Shown here in pieces: positions 1 through 12,589 of a stretch of 64,000 bases of DNA. How positions within the stretch are numbered: position 1 is the stretch's first letter; each line of letters starts with the position of its first letter. The position numbers were made by a program, and so were the translations under genes. The DNA lies in assembly GCA_963930645.1 (NCBI GenBank), contig OZ005657.1, positions 52,432,653 through 52,496,652 of the forward strand, written 5' to 3'. The notes below the pieces were generated by a model. That model made no database searches. It had not been told where the DNA came from and saw only the letters and a list, made by a program, of their open reading frames with translations. The stretch is from Salticus scenicus. Its lineage: Eukaryota > Arthropoda > Arachnida > Araneae > Salticidae.

Positions 1-13
1 TTTGGGGGGGGGG

Positions 14-744
14 GGATATGAAATACAGTAGAGAATCAAAAAAACTGCACAGCTCGGGACCAGAGGTTGTGTGGATTTTAGAATTTGGTGGATTTCGGGG
101 CCCATAAAAGATGATTTTCACTTTGAATAATAAAAGCAGAATGTTATTCAAACTAAACACATGCAAGTGAATAATAACACAATTTCACTAGACTATTAAA
201 TTATTGGGTATGTACGATTAACACTGAGCATTAAAAAATTATATAGCAAAGACAATAAATATTTGTCAATGTTCACATGTAGTTTTGTTTTAAACTGTAT
301 TTAAAACATGCATATTTATTTATTTTCTCTATTGTAGATAGTCACCAGTTCTTGTTTTGTAACACAATTTTATTTTTCTAAGAATTTAAGTGAGTTCTTC
401 CTTACAGTTATACCTTCATCAAATATTTTAAAAAATTAGTTTGTATACCTCATTGATATTATCAACATTTTCTTTTGATGGATTTAACATACTATCAATA
501 ATTGTATTATCAGTAACTTGATTCTGGCAGTCTTTCGTATTATTATTATTATTGTAATCATAAAATACAAGTACAGAATCTGCATTCAAGATTTTTTTCA
601 AAAATTCTGATATGCAGTTATGTAACCTATTAATAGTGAATTTCATTGTCTGACATTTTCATATATCTGACAAGCTGTGCGGATTTTGGACTTTGGCGGA
701 CTTTAGGTTGGCGGATTTCTGGCTCTCTACTGTACTTCATATCC
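14..744. mobile_element. Candidate TIR element (Tigger-like or foldback)
   Basis: The left end reads GGATATGAAATACAGTAGAG and the right end is its inverted complement with one mismatch (TCTCTACTGTACTTCATATCC side). A TA-CAG start is typical of Tigger/pogo elements, but the inverted match runs beyond the TA, so the true border is unclear. Subterminal GTGGATTTTAG and GCGGATTTTGG stretches add weak direct similarity inside both ends. The interior is AT-rich with no recognisable transposase; the open frame at 428-646 on the minus strand is asparagine-rich through an ATT repeat and is not convincing. Confidence 0.45.
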
Positions 745-1045
745 AACACTTTTACACTAAGAGTAAGTTATGCAGTTCATTGATAGCTAATCTAGGAAAA
801 TTCTTTAAAGATTGTGCTTCCATTTTTTTTTTTTTTTTTGCCAAACCACTCGTTTAATACAGATTTTAGACTATTAATAATTGTAATTGGTTAGGTTGTT
901 TGACAAGGTTTAGCATTCTGTCTACAATAATCGCATCTTCATCACTCTTCTGGAATCTAGGTGGTTGAAAAGATTAATAATGGTGCAAACTATTCATACA
1001 AAATCACCTATCCATGGTATTTGAGAATTGGGCATCACCTGTGCT
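745..1045. other. AT-rich spacer, nothing recognised
   Basis: Between two element ends. It holds a 19-base T run near 822-840. No coding or RNA gene signal was seen. Confidence 0.5.
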
Positions 1046-1218
1046 CAGGGGCCGCTTTACAATTTTGGCGGCCCACCTCTTAATAGATATTACGCCAGTG
1101 CACTTTAAAGATTACATGTGACTCCAGGTAAATTTTCTATGACTCTGATATCTCCTCCCCCCCCCCTCCCCTACAAAAAAAGAAATCATAATAGAAAAAA
1201 GCTTTTTGACTATAAGTA

Positions 1219-2281
1219 GAGCTGTACCGAGTATTCGGTATATATTCAGTACTGGGCCAAATATGGACTAAGTATTCGGCCAATACCGAGTACTTGTAAG
1301 AATTTCATTATTGTTATGTATTATTGAAAGAAATGTATTAATAAGAGTTGTTTATTAATAACTAAACTAAAAAAAAATATGAAAATATAAACATAGAGTC
1401 ATTAAACTTTTGCTGCAAACAGCTTTCTGTAGTTAAAACGGGCAAGTAGATTGCCACCAAACACAGTATAGAGATGATTCATGATATGAGCTTATTCATT
1501 TTAGTTACAAGAATTTAAGTATGACCATCTTGTATGTGTGTAATACACAATTTTTTTTTTTTAATAAAAACTTAGTACATAAAATTGTATCTATAAAACA
1601 GACAAAAATAAAATATTTTAGAAAAAAGAACCCTTATATATAATACTAATATAGTAGATAAAACTTTAGTTACATATTTGTGCAAATAAAAGTAAGACAC
1701 TTTTAAAACTGTAAAAAAAGATTGATTTTTAATTTAAAAAATAATAATTATGAAAAAGGTAAATACACTAAAATGTTATTAAAAATACATTATCAAATTT
1801 GTTGTTCTGCAAATTATGGCCCAAAACCACCTATCTTTTTTACTCTTTTAGAATTTGAAGATTAATGAAGTCTATCATGTTTGAAATGATAAAATATTTA
1901 TTTTAATGTTCTCATTTCATATGTAAATTTCATGCATCTTAAATTAAACCTGCGTGTATAGGAACTTTTATATTCTCTAAGAATTATATGAGAACGATTC
2001 ACATCTGAGAAAGACTATATAATAAAGAATGAAGTTATCAGTTATTATGGTTTTAATAATCCACTAAGCTGGAAGTATCAAATATAACAACGAACCTAAT
2101 TGTGTATATACACTACAAAAGTTCTGAAACGTTTCATGAAAACATGCTGTTTGCCGTTTAACTTAATTTTGTGTTCAAAAAGCCTTTTTTAATTTCAAGA
2201 TGTGCAAAATTCTTCATATGTACGTCAATTATTACAACGTCAATTATTATTATTTCAACTACTCGGTATTCGGTACTCAGA
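1219..2281. repeat. Possible nested insertion bounded by TACCGAGTATTCGGTA motifs
   Basis: The hAT match breaks at about 1217, where a self-complementary word (1225-1240) begins; related TATTCGGCCAATACCGAGTA follows at about 1270. A similar word in the opposite sense (CTACTCGGTATTCGGTACTC) ends near 2280. This could be an insertion with palindromic ends, but no target duplication was found. Confidence 0.3.
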
Positions 2282-2562
2282 ATCCATTCACAGTTACTGA
2301 CTTTTTACAGAAAAAAATTAACAGAAATATTTATTTTATTCAATCAGTGAACTGTAATGGTTTTCGCTGATAAAATAAAAGGAAAAATTTTATTAAAGTT
2401 TTCTGGTAGCCAAAAATATTTTAAGTTGGCAACTATACATCTATTACTTACGCTATCAGAGTGTGGCCTCTCATCTTAAAATGGAGAGTGAATCTACCAA
2501 TTTGCTACATTTTTACTACCTAAAAATAAATTCACTGTGAATAAAAATAATCAAATATTACT

Positions 2563-2599
<37 letters not shown>

Positions 2600-2810
2600 T
2601 AGTTCTTATTTTTATCGTAATTTTAATGATTTATTTTCAGTTATACATTAAATCAGATGGTAAGGAGAATTAATTTTAATCTGTAAACAAGAACGAAAAC
2701 TCATGCGGTGTGTATAGACTATTAACACTTTCCAACTGTACATACTCGTTGCATCGTTTAACCTTCAATGTACTTTTCCGACATGATCACACAACGAACA
2801 AAAATGAAAC

Positions 2811-3740
2811 AGACTAACTGAATTCATAATCCTTCTCAAACATTAATGGAGTGTGTTAAAAACCCTTAACACAAACAGAAATACAGTTCCAGCAATTTCC
2901 AATTGTAGTTTTTAATGTATCTGAATATTTTAATGTGATCCTGTAAACTTTAATGCTAAAGATATTATTTTCTTAACCATATGAATAATAAATGTAAACT
3001 TTAATATGGTTTTTGAAGTACAAAGTTTTTTAAATATGATTTAGAAAAATGCATCTCAGACAGAACAATGCATGTCATTCTTTTGGAAGTCCTTGTATAT
3101 AAGCCAGTTGTGCTGCTTCTACCCTTTTAAATAAAGAACATTCCATAGTAAACTTGAATAACATAACAGTTTGAAAAAATTCTGAAGATATTTATGAACG
3201 CTAGAGTTTGGATAGATGGGCAGGACAGAAAGACAGAAAAGTAGACTAATTGAACTCATAATCACTCTTAAACATTGTTAGAAAATGTTTAAAATGCTTA
3301 ATAAAAACAGAAATGCAATTCCAACAATTTCCAAATATAGCCCTCAATGTAGCTGAATATTTTTATGTGATCATATAAATTTCAATGCTAATCACACTAT
3401 GTTCAATAAATACCCTTTTTGTGTGAATGTGTGTGCATATGAATAATAAAATGTTAATTTCATTATGATTTGCGCAAAATAAAGGTATTCAAATATGATT
3501 TACAGAAATACCTCTCGTAGAATGCAACACCTCGGGATTCTTTTGGGTGTTAAGTACACAAACCAGTGATGGTATTTACCATTATTAATTACACTGGTAT
3601 GTGAGATGTTTCCTATTTTCAATAGGGAACATCCTATAGTGTACTTGAATAATACCATATCAGTTTCAAAAGAATTATATGAACATTTATGGGAATTAGA
3701 GAACTGATAGACAAACAAGGCCATAGCAAGAAAAAATTTC
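2811..3740 (+). repeat. Diverged direct tandem repeat, ~430-500 bp unit
   Basis: Unit A begins near 2811 with AGACTAACTGAATTCATAAT and unit B near 3243 with AGACTAATTGAACTCATAAT. The order of later blocks is the same in both (AATTTCCAA, TGTGATC, ATATGAATAATAAA, ATATGATTTA, CATTCTTTTGG or GATTCTTTTGG, ACTTGAATAA). A weaker third start lies near 3860. Many substitutions and indels indicate an old duplication. The 3500-3724 minus-strand frame is a by-product. Confidence 0.6.
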
Positions 3741-4466
3741 GGAGGCGGTTCAGGCTTTATTACATAATACTGAGTGTTAGAAATGATGTATAATTTAAAA
3801 ACTTTCTATAAATTTTCAAAATTTCGGGGTGAAAGGGAGCTTAACTACAGCCTTCAGACAAACCGGAGTCAAACATTTTTTAATTTTGTTGGAAAGTGTT
3901 ACAAATGCTTTTCCCTTCACTTAACTTGATTGAACCTTTCCCTAATTGTAAACGTGAAATAAAATTTTCATAAATTCATATATTTATCAGATGAAGTTTT
4001 GTGTTGGCTCTTATTAATTCCAAACTAATCACTTTCAAACACAAGTTGTGTGTTTATGTCTTTTCATTTATAAACACACAGCATAATTAAATATTGTTAT
4101 TCAGATATGATTATGATACCATATGAGGTACAAATGATGATACAAATTGAAGTAGCGTTTACTTTTTCTGTATGAAAGTAAAGCCTTTTTCAGAAAAAAC
4201 TGTAAGCCAATAAACAGATTTTCTAGATACGACAGTGTAGAAAAGGTCGTCCTTATATAATTTATATTTATTCTTATTTATTTTTTAATCTTAATCTTTA
4301 TATTTTGTGTATTTTTTTATCAAGACTTTCTGAAATCTCAATTATTTTCTGACTTATTTAAGAAGCTATTTTTTCGCAAATGTATAAAACTTTCAGGTAT
4401 TTTTATTTAGGTATGTAGAAATTGAATAGTGTTTTCTATCTTCTTATTCTTGGTTCAATTGTTTAG

Positions 4467-4733
4467 TTAACTATAAATAAATTTGATGTAAAGAGTGGGA
4501 ATTTGAAATTGGATGAGTTTGAAAAATAAGGCCGTCATGAGAAACTGCGGCAAAAGCTTTAGTGATGTCAAAAAAAGGGGTGGTCCAATTTTTTCAGATT
4601 TAGTATAACTATCGCGAATGAATTCTGTGAATTTAAAGATCTGGTGGATGGTGGAATATTTAGATCTAAAACCAAGTTGTTCAGTTTGAAAATGCAAATC
4701 ATTCCACCTAACACCCCTTTTCCTCTTTACCAT
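4467..4733 (-). pseudogene. Decayed jockey-like non-LTR reverse transcriptase fragment
   Basis: An 88-codon minus-strand stretch contains EQLGFRSKYSTIHQ, close to the conserved EQFGFR-x-x-HST-x-HQ block of jockey-type reverse transcriptases. Next comes a helix like TEFIRD, and near the end FFKLIQFQIP. Between these the in-frame peptide is nonsense, but the neighbouring frame reads FFDITKAF then VSHDGLIF, which is motif A with its catalytic Asp followed by the usual continuation. Two compensating indels are therefore needed, and the fragment covers only part of the finger/palm region. It ends where unrelated sequence begins at about 4467 and sits inside the expanded hAT copy. Non-functional. 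Confidence 0.75.
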
Positions 4734-5163
4734 CTAATTTGAAAACGATCTAGTTTTCCTTCACATATGTAACTTTTAATAAACATATTCAAAGCATTGT
4801 TTATTAAATGTGAATATTTTATTACCTTATGGTATTTTTACAAAGTTAAAACTTTAAAAAAGGTTACTTTTAATTTATGATTGAATATACACATATATGC
4901 CTTATAAGAGAAAAAAAAAGAATTGGTTTACGATTTTAATTTTTTTTTTCTTCCTTTCTTTTTTTAAAAGTTTTTGTGCAGTAGTCTAACTTTTTGGCAG
5001 CCCTGCTTTTTCGGCGGCCCTAAGCAGACTTACCAATCTAGACCAAAATTTTCAGTAGCATCCTCATTTGATCTTCAAAATACCAAATTTGAATTTCCTG
5101 CAAATATTTGTTTTTAAGGCTGCTCACTCCCTCTTACGATTTCTCCGTCTTGAGTCACTAAAT

Positions 5164-5519
5164 ACCATGTTACTCTACGGCGAAATACATTTATAGAATT
5201 ACACATTGCCTAATTGTTATTTTCAAATTTTATTTTCACATTCAAAATTCACAACCATAAAAAAAAAAAAAAAAATACTCATTTTCCAAAAATTGAATTT
5301 TTTAAATTTTAATATTTCATTTTACAGTTAAAAAATGAGAAAAATACATTTAGTGAAAATTCACATTTTTAAACTTAAAATTCAAATTTAAAAAATAAAA
5401 TTTTTGGAAAACGAATGCTAATTCAATGGTTGCGTATTTTTAGAATATGGAAACAGAATTTGAAAATAATTAGGTAATGTGTAATTCTACAAACAAATTT
5501 TGCCATAAAATTACATGGG
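5164..5519. repeat. Foldback repeat with long imperfect arms
   Basis: The left arm (CCATGTTACTCTACGG, then TAGAATTACACATTGCCTAA, then ATTTTCAAATT) is mirrored on the right (AATTTGAAAATAATTAGGTA, GTGTAATTCTAC, TTTTGCCATAAAATTACATG). Inner arms around TTTTCCAAAAATT / AATTTTTGGAAAA pair as well. A partial copy lies at 37445-37690, ending in the same CCCATAGAGTAACATGGG edge, so this is a dispersed family rather than a local accident. Confidence 0.6.
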
Positions 5520-5760
5520 TTTTGGATGACCTTGACGATTAGTGATGTACCTCCTTAACTTATGCTGATGATAGGCAGAAAAATCATTAAAAATTTTATT
5601 TTCATATTCAAGAGACCTATAAATGCTTAATTATAGCAATACATCAGCATTGAAAATTAGAATCCAAAGAATATTCTGTCTACTGTATAGTATAGACAGG
5701 AGAAAATTGCCATTATTACGCTGAGCGCCGCACAAATTCTGAAGGAAATCCCTGTTAGGC

Positions 5761-7299
5761 CACTACCGTCAAAATAACACTCTCAAGGCCGACTGACAAG
5801 AATCAGACGTCATCACGGATAGACCATCTTTTCAGCTCGATGTTTAGAAGAGAGATTAAGAGAAGAGCAAGTGGGCCTCACTTGTTTTAAGCAGATGTTT
5901 AAATATTATACACAATACTATATTATATGCAATGAACGTTTCTTTTCCTTTTTAAGTTTTGAAAGCCTTTAATTTATTCTTAGCTCAAACAGATATTTTA
6001 TATTTTAAAAAAAATCATAATTTTCTAATATTGAATACAAGCTACGATCTGTATCTTTCACAGTCAGAATTTCAATATTGTTATTAAAATTTCGATTTAA
6101 CACTAGATGGAATAATTCTTAAACTTACGCATTTAATTATTTTGAAATTCAGGTAAAGATATTTGAATTATCTAAGAGAAAAATATTTTCATAATTTAAG
6201 CTAAAATTAGATTCAGTAAGGTTCCCTTAATAATATTACTTTCTATTATATTCAACAGGAAAAAGTATTAGATTAGAAAAACTTTTTAATCCCGATTTTC
6301 GATGGATTTACATGTTATGAGAAGTCGAGAACAAAATTTAAACATTTTTAAAAAACACACAAAATTAAAAAAATCCTTAAATCTTCCTTTTTCTATTGAA
6401 ATTCTTGTTGTCATTCTGTAAAAAAAATAAACAAATACTCTCCAATTAAATTTTTCTCCACTTTTCTAATTATCTGTAGCATCCTTAATTACAGAAATCT
6501 TAAGATTAAAAAAAAAAAAAAAGAAAGAAAGAAAAAGAAAGCATTGGATTCTTAAAAATATTTTACTCCTATTTTCGATTGCTTTACATGTTTAAAGATC
6601 TCTAAAACACAACTAGACCATTTTCAGAATATGTTTGTGTGACAAAAAAAAAAAAAAATCAAGCAGCTCTAGCCCAAGAACAATGCACAGAATTTGATAT
6701 AAATTTATATATAGTTGCAACTCTACATTAATTTGAGTGTATCAAATTTTTAAAATTTGCCTGACATGGCATCGACATCCCATTTCTAACGAATCATTGT
6801 GAGACTTTAAACAATTAGAGACTGCAGTTCTTCCGATGAATAGCTAAAACAAAAGTTGATTCAAGTTATTCCAAAATCAAATACAAAAATAACCTATGTA
6901 TCTAAGGTACGTACAATAATTGATAATATTATTAAATTAACTAAATGAGTTTTAATCTATATTATAAAGTATTATATTATTTTCAAAATGTTGCTAAAAT
7001 ACACTGCTGTTAACTTTGAAAATGATGTCTTTACTTCCCAGACAGCACATCACCTCCCTAGGATATCTTCAAGATATCTTCGGGATGATAAGACATCCCA
7101 GAAACGTCCTTAAGATGTACTGTGGATAAGTTAACCCTAACTGTGCTGTTTGGGTCACAGCTTCTACTTTACACTGTACTTTACAATATCTGAAATTATT
7201 GTAACTAGTAAAAGCAGCTGTATACTGTATAATACTACTGAGACAAAGTGTAAAATTTTAAATATATCATGTATCTAATTACTAAAAAATTGTCTTTTC

Positions 7300-7334
<35 letters not shown>

Positions 7335-8970
7335 CTGGAAGAATTTCAGTCCCACACGCTATGGGTAAATACAGAATTTCTATTTTATTTATGTTAAATA
7401 TTGAACGAGCTGTTCAACAATATGTATATAATGTGAATTAATAAGTCAAAGGATAAAATTTTTGACTCTTGCTCTTGTATAATTATAATTCATATTTTCA
7501 TTCTAATCTAGAAAACATCCAAGCGTTTTTTTTTTTTTTTTATGCAATAAAATTTAGAGAGGGGGGGGGGGGGGGTACAAAAAATATACAATTCAAAAGT
7601 AACATAGAATTTCATAGTTATCAAATTATTAACAGTAAAAATTTGTCTAACAATTTGTTAACCAATTTTTTATAATCATTTATTTAAATAGGTACATATG
7701 TTGTTATATTTATGAACATATTATTTCTTATAATGAAATATTTTTTTTTTTTTTTTTTAATTATTTTCAGTAGAATTTGCGGGTTCAACAAATATTTTTG
7801 ATAGGAAATTTATAATTTTTATGCACTTTTATTATTTTTATTTTTTTCAAAGTATAAGGCAGTGGCGGATCCAGAACTTACCTTTTGGGGGGGACTAAGA
7901 TTTTTCAAGGTATTATTCCAGATCAAAGAAAAGTTTACAATTGTAATAGTCAATTGTGAATGTCAGTACTTTTGGGATCCGCCACTGGTATAAGGAATTA
8001 ACTATTTCAGTATTCTGTACCACCAAAATAAAATCTATCAGTAGGAAGAATCAAGTGCTTTTTAAAAAGATTCTTCGCTGATTTCAGTTAGCTTTATTAT
8101 TTATTTATTTATTTACAATGCGAAATAATGAATTTTAATTGAGATAATACTTATGATAATATACTTGGACTACTCCATTCATACTATTAACTTAATAAGT
8201 ACTGACAATAATGCAGGCAAATTAAGATTTTGCCTATATTTTATTTAAAATATTTTTAATATACTCTGTATATTGCAGAAAAGTTTTTCAACAGCTTATT
8301 TGTAAAATAATACAAAAGAGAAAATTTAGACTTCAATAAATTAAAAGGAGGAATAAATGTCTATTAGTTATTTTATGATTACAATATATATTTTCAAACA
8401 AACTTTTCACATAATTAGATCACTTAATATTTTCTAAAATATAACTATGTCAGAAAGATCAGACTGTTTCTGTATAGTGATATTCAATAGTATAGGTTAA
8501 AACTCATTTAGCTAATTTAGTTAATATTACCAATTATTGCACTTACCTTAGATGCTTCGGTTATTTTTGGATTTGCTTTTGGAATGGCTTGAATTCACTT
8601 TTGTTTCAGCTGCTCATCGGAAGGAAAACTGAAAACTTTGACACGAAGTACAAATTGCCTTTGTAATCAGAAGCAAAACATCTATACAGCATGTTTATTG
8701 AATGTAATATTAATTAGAATGATAATTACAAAGTACTACATAATCTTTTATGATATGTATGCCATTAATTTAACAAAAATAATGTATTTTGCATTAACAA
8801 CATAAGAACGCATATTATATTTCAAATTGGAAGAAACGCGGGAAATACAAGGCACAAGCAGGAAGAAAAGCAGAGGGAATAGTCCAATGAGAGCAGTCTA
8901 CTGTCAGTGACATTGCACTACCTGCTTTGGAGCGCCAGTCGGCCTTGAGAGTGTTATTTCGACGGTAGTG
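5761..8970. mobile_element. 3.2-kb TIR element with 7-bp (possibly 8-bp) TSD
   Basis: Terminal arms of about 35 bases are inverted copies with one mismatch: the left begins CACTACCGTCAAAATAACAC and continues CTCTCAAGGCCGACTG. The flanks are GTTAGGC at 5754-5760 and GTTAGGC at 8971-8977; the next base is ambiguous, so the duplication may be 8 bp. This suits a P-like or hAT-like element. The internal AAATAACA recalls P-element ends, but that is inference. No transposase frame is visible in the interior, which is AT-rich and holds a nested MITE at 7860-7987, so it is probably non-autonomous. The G16 run at 7561 and A/T runs may reflect slippage. Confidence 0.8.
7860..7987. mobile_element. 128-bp hAT-type MITE, intact TSD
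   Basis: Its ends are CAGTGGCGGATCC and GGATCCGCCACTG (perfect inverted 13-mers). They are flanked by an exact 8-bp duplication GTATAAGG at 7852-7859 and 7988-7995. The CAG start with 8-bp TSD indicates hAT. It is nested inside the 5761-8970 element and is therefore younger. A sister copy is at 13304-13491. Confidence 0.92.
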
Positions 8971-9146
8971 GTTAGGCCATGTGCACTGCTTAGAAGCGCG
9001 TTATGTTTACCATGTTTCAATAAAATCCATTAAAATGCCTTAATGATATAATCCTGTAATAAATAAAAATTAAGTAAATTTTGAATAAATTGTCAGTAAT
9101 TACTTAAAACAATGTAAATCTTTTAGTTTTATATCATATTTTACAC

Positions 9147-9211
9147 TGTCAGCCACTGGTGGTTGACACAGCCTAAACAGAAAGTTCAGTGTCAGCCACC
9201 GATGGCTGACA
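9147..9211. repeat. Two adjacent 22-bp imperfect palindromes
   Basis: TGTCAGCCACTGGTGGTTGA-CA (9147-9168) and TGTCAGCCACCGATGGCTGA-CA (9190-9211) are related to each other, and each is close to its own reverse complement. Confidence 0.7.
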
Positions 9212-9339
9212 TGACGTGTTAAGTAGTATTGTCTACTTTCATTTTGCCATGTCTCTATTGACAGCTCAAAAATGTAACTACTCTGAAGATAAAAGTCCCT
9301 ACTTAAATACTAAAAAGAAAAAAAATGGATAAAATGGAA

Positions 9340-9507
9340 AAGTTAAAATCCATGGAAAATTCTATAAAGTCTTATAAAAATCCCCCCCCCCCCACAATAA
9401 TAATAAAAAAGAAAGTCCTTACGAATTCAAAACCTGTCCCTACATCCTGAAGAAAACTGTAAAAAAATCCTATGCTTAGGGACAAATCTTTACAGTTGTC
9501 AACACTG
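9340..9507 (-). mobile_element. hAT-like terminal fragment (end at 9507)
   Basis: Read on the minus strand it begins CAGTGTTGACAACTGTAAAG, then GATTTGTCCCTA, then CTGTCCCTACATCCTGAAG. The same order appears in plus orientation from 15817. It is the terminal part of a dispersed family with TAGGGA-type subterminal motifs. No second end was found nearby. Confidence 0.5.
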
Positions 9508-10192
9508 TTCTTAAGCAATTTTCCAGGACTCAAATTTAGTAAATCACTTCCATCAATTACATTCAATAGAAAACAATGTTTTCCCTTAATTTTCGGTAGC
9601 TCTGATATTGTCTATAAATTGTATAGTACTACTTAAGAGTACTTAAATTTAGCTCAATATAGCACCGTTCACATGAAGTGACTTCTACCCGGGTCAATTG
9701 ACCTGGGAAAATACGGAGTTCTATTTTAAGCTGTTCACACTATCAACACTACAGTTAAAGAAACCTGAATCTGCATTATCTGTTTTTGAATTCTGATTGG
9801 GTGTTAGTAAAATTAACACATGAGTTCCAATGTAAGTGAAGGGAAAGAAGCTACGCGAAAAAATATATTTTTGTTTTTCATTTGTTTATCAATTTCATGT
9901 TTCACAGCAGCTGACATCATTTAATTTTAGGGTTATATATTTTATATTACTCTTTAATATTAATATTTAATTTTTTACTAAACTGTAAATAGTAATTCAA
10001 TAATAGACAAATCAATCCAAATTTAATTTACCTATTAAAAACTTGAAAATTTCTGTATCTTTTTTGTACGGAGTAGAATCGAGGTTATACTATTTATTAA
10101 AAATAGATATTATTTTAAATATTAATATCATAAGTGAGATCAGGAAATGAAATTACTTTTATTTATAATTATTAAACACATAAATATTAATT

Positions 10193-10906
10193 GAAATAAA
10201 GCATCGTTTATACGTCTTTTTAGGGAAGTCCCGATTCATTCCTATTCATTTTAATGCAAAAATTCTTCATTTATACACCGCTAATATGTTATATGTCTTT
10301 TCCACTTTACTAAAATTCACAAACTTCCTCAACCTGTCATTATTTTCCATTCTAAATAAGACGGATTTTTCCTAGAAAGCATCTTAAATGGAGGAACACA
10401 GGAAAGATCGAAGAATACTGATCAAAGAATTAATTGAATTCACAGTAGAATTTTTAATACTCATAGACAAGCAGCAAATCAGACGAATATTAAAGGCTTT
10501 TAATGTTATTGAATAACTGTCTGTATGGACATAAATTGTATGCTTATTATTAAAGATATGCTATATACATAATTAACATTCAAAATGTGTTCACATAGTT
10601 CTTAAGAAATGTAATATAATAAATATATGATATGTAATTACACCCAGTCACGCACTAATAGTATGATTTTTCTCACTTTTTACACTAAATCTTTTTTTTT
10701 TAACTAATTGTTGTCGTTAAAAAAGTATAATATGCATTTACTAATTTAAGAAACTTTATTAATTAGTATCTTCATGTAAATTTTGCTTAGGTGTCATTAA
10801 ATTTGTAGTAACCAAAGTGTTATTAAAATTTCGATTATACGTCTTTTCATTTATACGCCCTTTTACAAGTCAGTCCCTTGAAAGACGTATAAACTGTGCT
10901 TTACTG
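10193..10906. mobile_element. Candidate Tigger/pogo-like non-autonomous element
   Basis: The right end, read inward on the minus strand, is CAGTAAAGCACAGTTTATAC followed by GTCTTTCAAGGGACT, with a TA beyond it. The left end has AATAAAGCATCGTTTATACG followed by TCTTTTTAGGGAAGTCC in the opposite sense. The first bases of the left end are degraded. The interior has no coding signal. Confidence 0.5.
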
Positions 10907-11460
10907 TACTAATAAATTAATGTACTTTAAATTTAATTTGAATATACATTAATTAGAATTATTACTATACTAGATTAAATATGCATAATATAATAAAATA
11001 ACTGAAAATTTAATTTAAAACTTTAATACCTTAAATATTTAAGGTATTATTTTATATATTACTATATTAATGAATTCAGAAAAAATCAGATACTTATTTC
11101 ATTTCTCATTGTCATACCTAATAAACATTCTTAAAAGTATTCCAATATACTAAAATAAATCTTATCTTTTATTATGCATTGAAATAGGAATTAATATAAA
11201 AAGCATTTTTATGTATCTGTAATGAAAATTATAAACTGGACTTTCATACGTATATATTTTATTATTAAAATTCTGTCTATAACTAAAAATATTCTGTAAT
11301 ATAAAGCAATATCTTATTTTTATCATAGTAAATCTGTTTCTGTACTAAAAGTCAAAATAGCAATAATAATAATAATAGTATAATTGAATTCAAATGAATT
11401 TATATTTTTTTTCATAAATAAATCTCAGTTAATTTTTTAATATTGCTTAATTATTTTCAT

Positions 11461-11667
11461 CCCACCAGTAATCGAGATGTTTTGCTGCTGAAGCTTGGAG
11501 ACGGAGAGTGTAGGGTTTGAACCCAGGTTGCATTTATTGGCATAGCTGTTTGGAGTTTTCCGTGGTTTTCTACAAAACTCATGTAAATACTAGCTAGAAC
11601 TGTTTAGAAAGACTCTGCAGAGGGCAACCACCTAGCCTAGGGCATTCATGATAACAATCGGCTTTAA
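11461..11667 (+). mobile_element. tRNA-derived SINE, plus copy
   Basis: Matches the reverse complement of the minus-strand copies at 22297-23924: a CCACCAGTAATCGAGATG head, a box-B-like GGGTTTGAACCC at 11513-11524, then the shared body GGAGTTTTCCGTGGTTTTCT, AAAGACTCTGCAGAGGGC, GCCTAGGGC and the end CAATCGGCTTTAACCC. It is diverged, so an old insertion. Confidence 0.7.
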
Positions 11668-12194
11668 CCCTTTAGCGTTCATTGGTTTTGCCCAGAAACC
11701 ATACATTTGCACATTTTCTTTTTCAGCAACTTTTCCCTATTTTTACAAAGTGTTAATAGAATATTAAACTCTTATTAATTATCTTTACACTACAGATAAT
11801 ACACACTGGCGGATGCCAGACATCCGGCCACATTATGTTAAATGTTTTTTTACTCCCCCCCGCCCCCCCCTCAGATTAAATATTTTTAAAGTTATTATTT
11901 TTATCAAAATAATTTGCATTAGTGTTCATATATAATGAAAGACTGTACTGTTTAAGAAACAAACACGATTTATGAAACCAAGTGTAAAATAATATTATTC
12001 AAAATTCAGAATTACTCTTTTTACACTATATTCAACCAGTTATTAAAATTCAGCAAAAATGCTAGCAAATCAATATTTTTGTTGTGTGTTTAATTATGTG
12101 CATAATTAAAAAAAATATATATGAATTATAATTATTGGAAAAAGTTATAATCTTAGTATTGGGATAATTATTTTTTAAATGTTAAAATATAAAT
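11668..12194. repeat. Start of a CGTTCATTGG repeat, rest AT-rich
   Basis: CCCTTTAGCGTTCATTGG directly follows the SINE end and matches the left part of 13018-13180 (CGTTCATTGGTTT, GAAACCATA). The TTAA at 11664-11667 may be a piggyBac-type target, but TTAACCC also belongs to the SINE tail. No gene in the rest. Confidence 0.35.
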
Positions 12195-12570
12195 ATTAAA
12201 CAGATTCAAAGACTTCTGCAGGCGTTTGATCATCAATTGTTAGGGGTGGGTAGAAAGAAAAAGAGTGAGAAATATTGATTCTACTTCTTTTTAGGTTCTA
12301 GCATCTAATAAAGTAAATTTAAAAAGAATATTGACATTTATGTTGTGGCTGGAAAAAGATTAGGAATCCCAAGGCACTGCAGGGTGTTTGTTTGCCGATC
12401 GTTAGGGGATAGTATGGGGCGCGAGGGGGGACACAAACAAATACAAGAATGAGAAATATTTAACAATTATATATCTTTTTATACATTCTAGAATCTAATA
12501 AAGCAAGTTTAAAATGAAAATTGACATTTATGGAGTGGATGGAAAAAGATTGAAAATCACAAAGCAAAAC
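12195..12570 (+). repeat. Two-unit tandem repeat, ~170 bp, shared with 32090-32640
   Basis: Each unit runs GATC-x-(T/C)GATCGTTAGGGG, a G-rich block, GAGAAATATT, TTTTTA-GGTTCTAG or CATTCTAG, ATCTAATAAAG, ATTGACATTTATG, GGAAAAAGATT. Three further units with the same block order are at 32090-32640. Confidence 0.65.
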
Positions 12571-12589
12571 GTAGTCAGAAATGTTGCAG

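Larger units (their letters stand above)
1046..5026 (-). mobile_element. hAT-type element, reversed copy, expanded by insertions and missing one end
   Basis: It starts with CAGGGGCCGCTTTAC and continues like the reverse complement of the right end of the 28073-29152 element, including the GGCGGCCC, GATATTACG and CT-rich blocks up to about 1215. From about 4700 to 5026 it matches the reverse complement of that element's left interior, ending in GGCGGCCCTAAGCA, where the last ~40 bases with the second TIR are missing. About 3.5 kb between the two matched blocks is absent from the 1080-bp copy, so it is either inserted DNA or the interior of a longer relative. The family assignment rests on the shared ends. 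Confidence 0.6.
8971..10192. other. AT-rich region with paired hairpins and a hAT end
   Basis: No gene recognised. It contains the hairpin pair (9147-9211), a hAT-related end (9340-9507) and a near-palindrome CCCGGGTCAATTGACCTGGG near 9690-9709. The 9372-9566 minus-strand frame is built on a C13 tract and is not credible. Confidence 0.5.
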
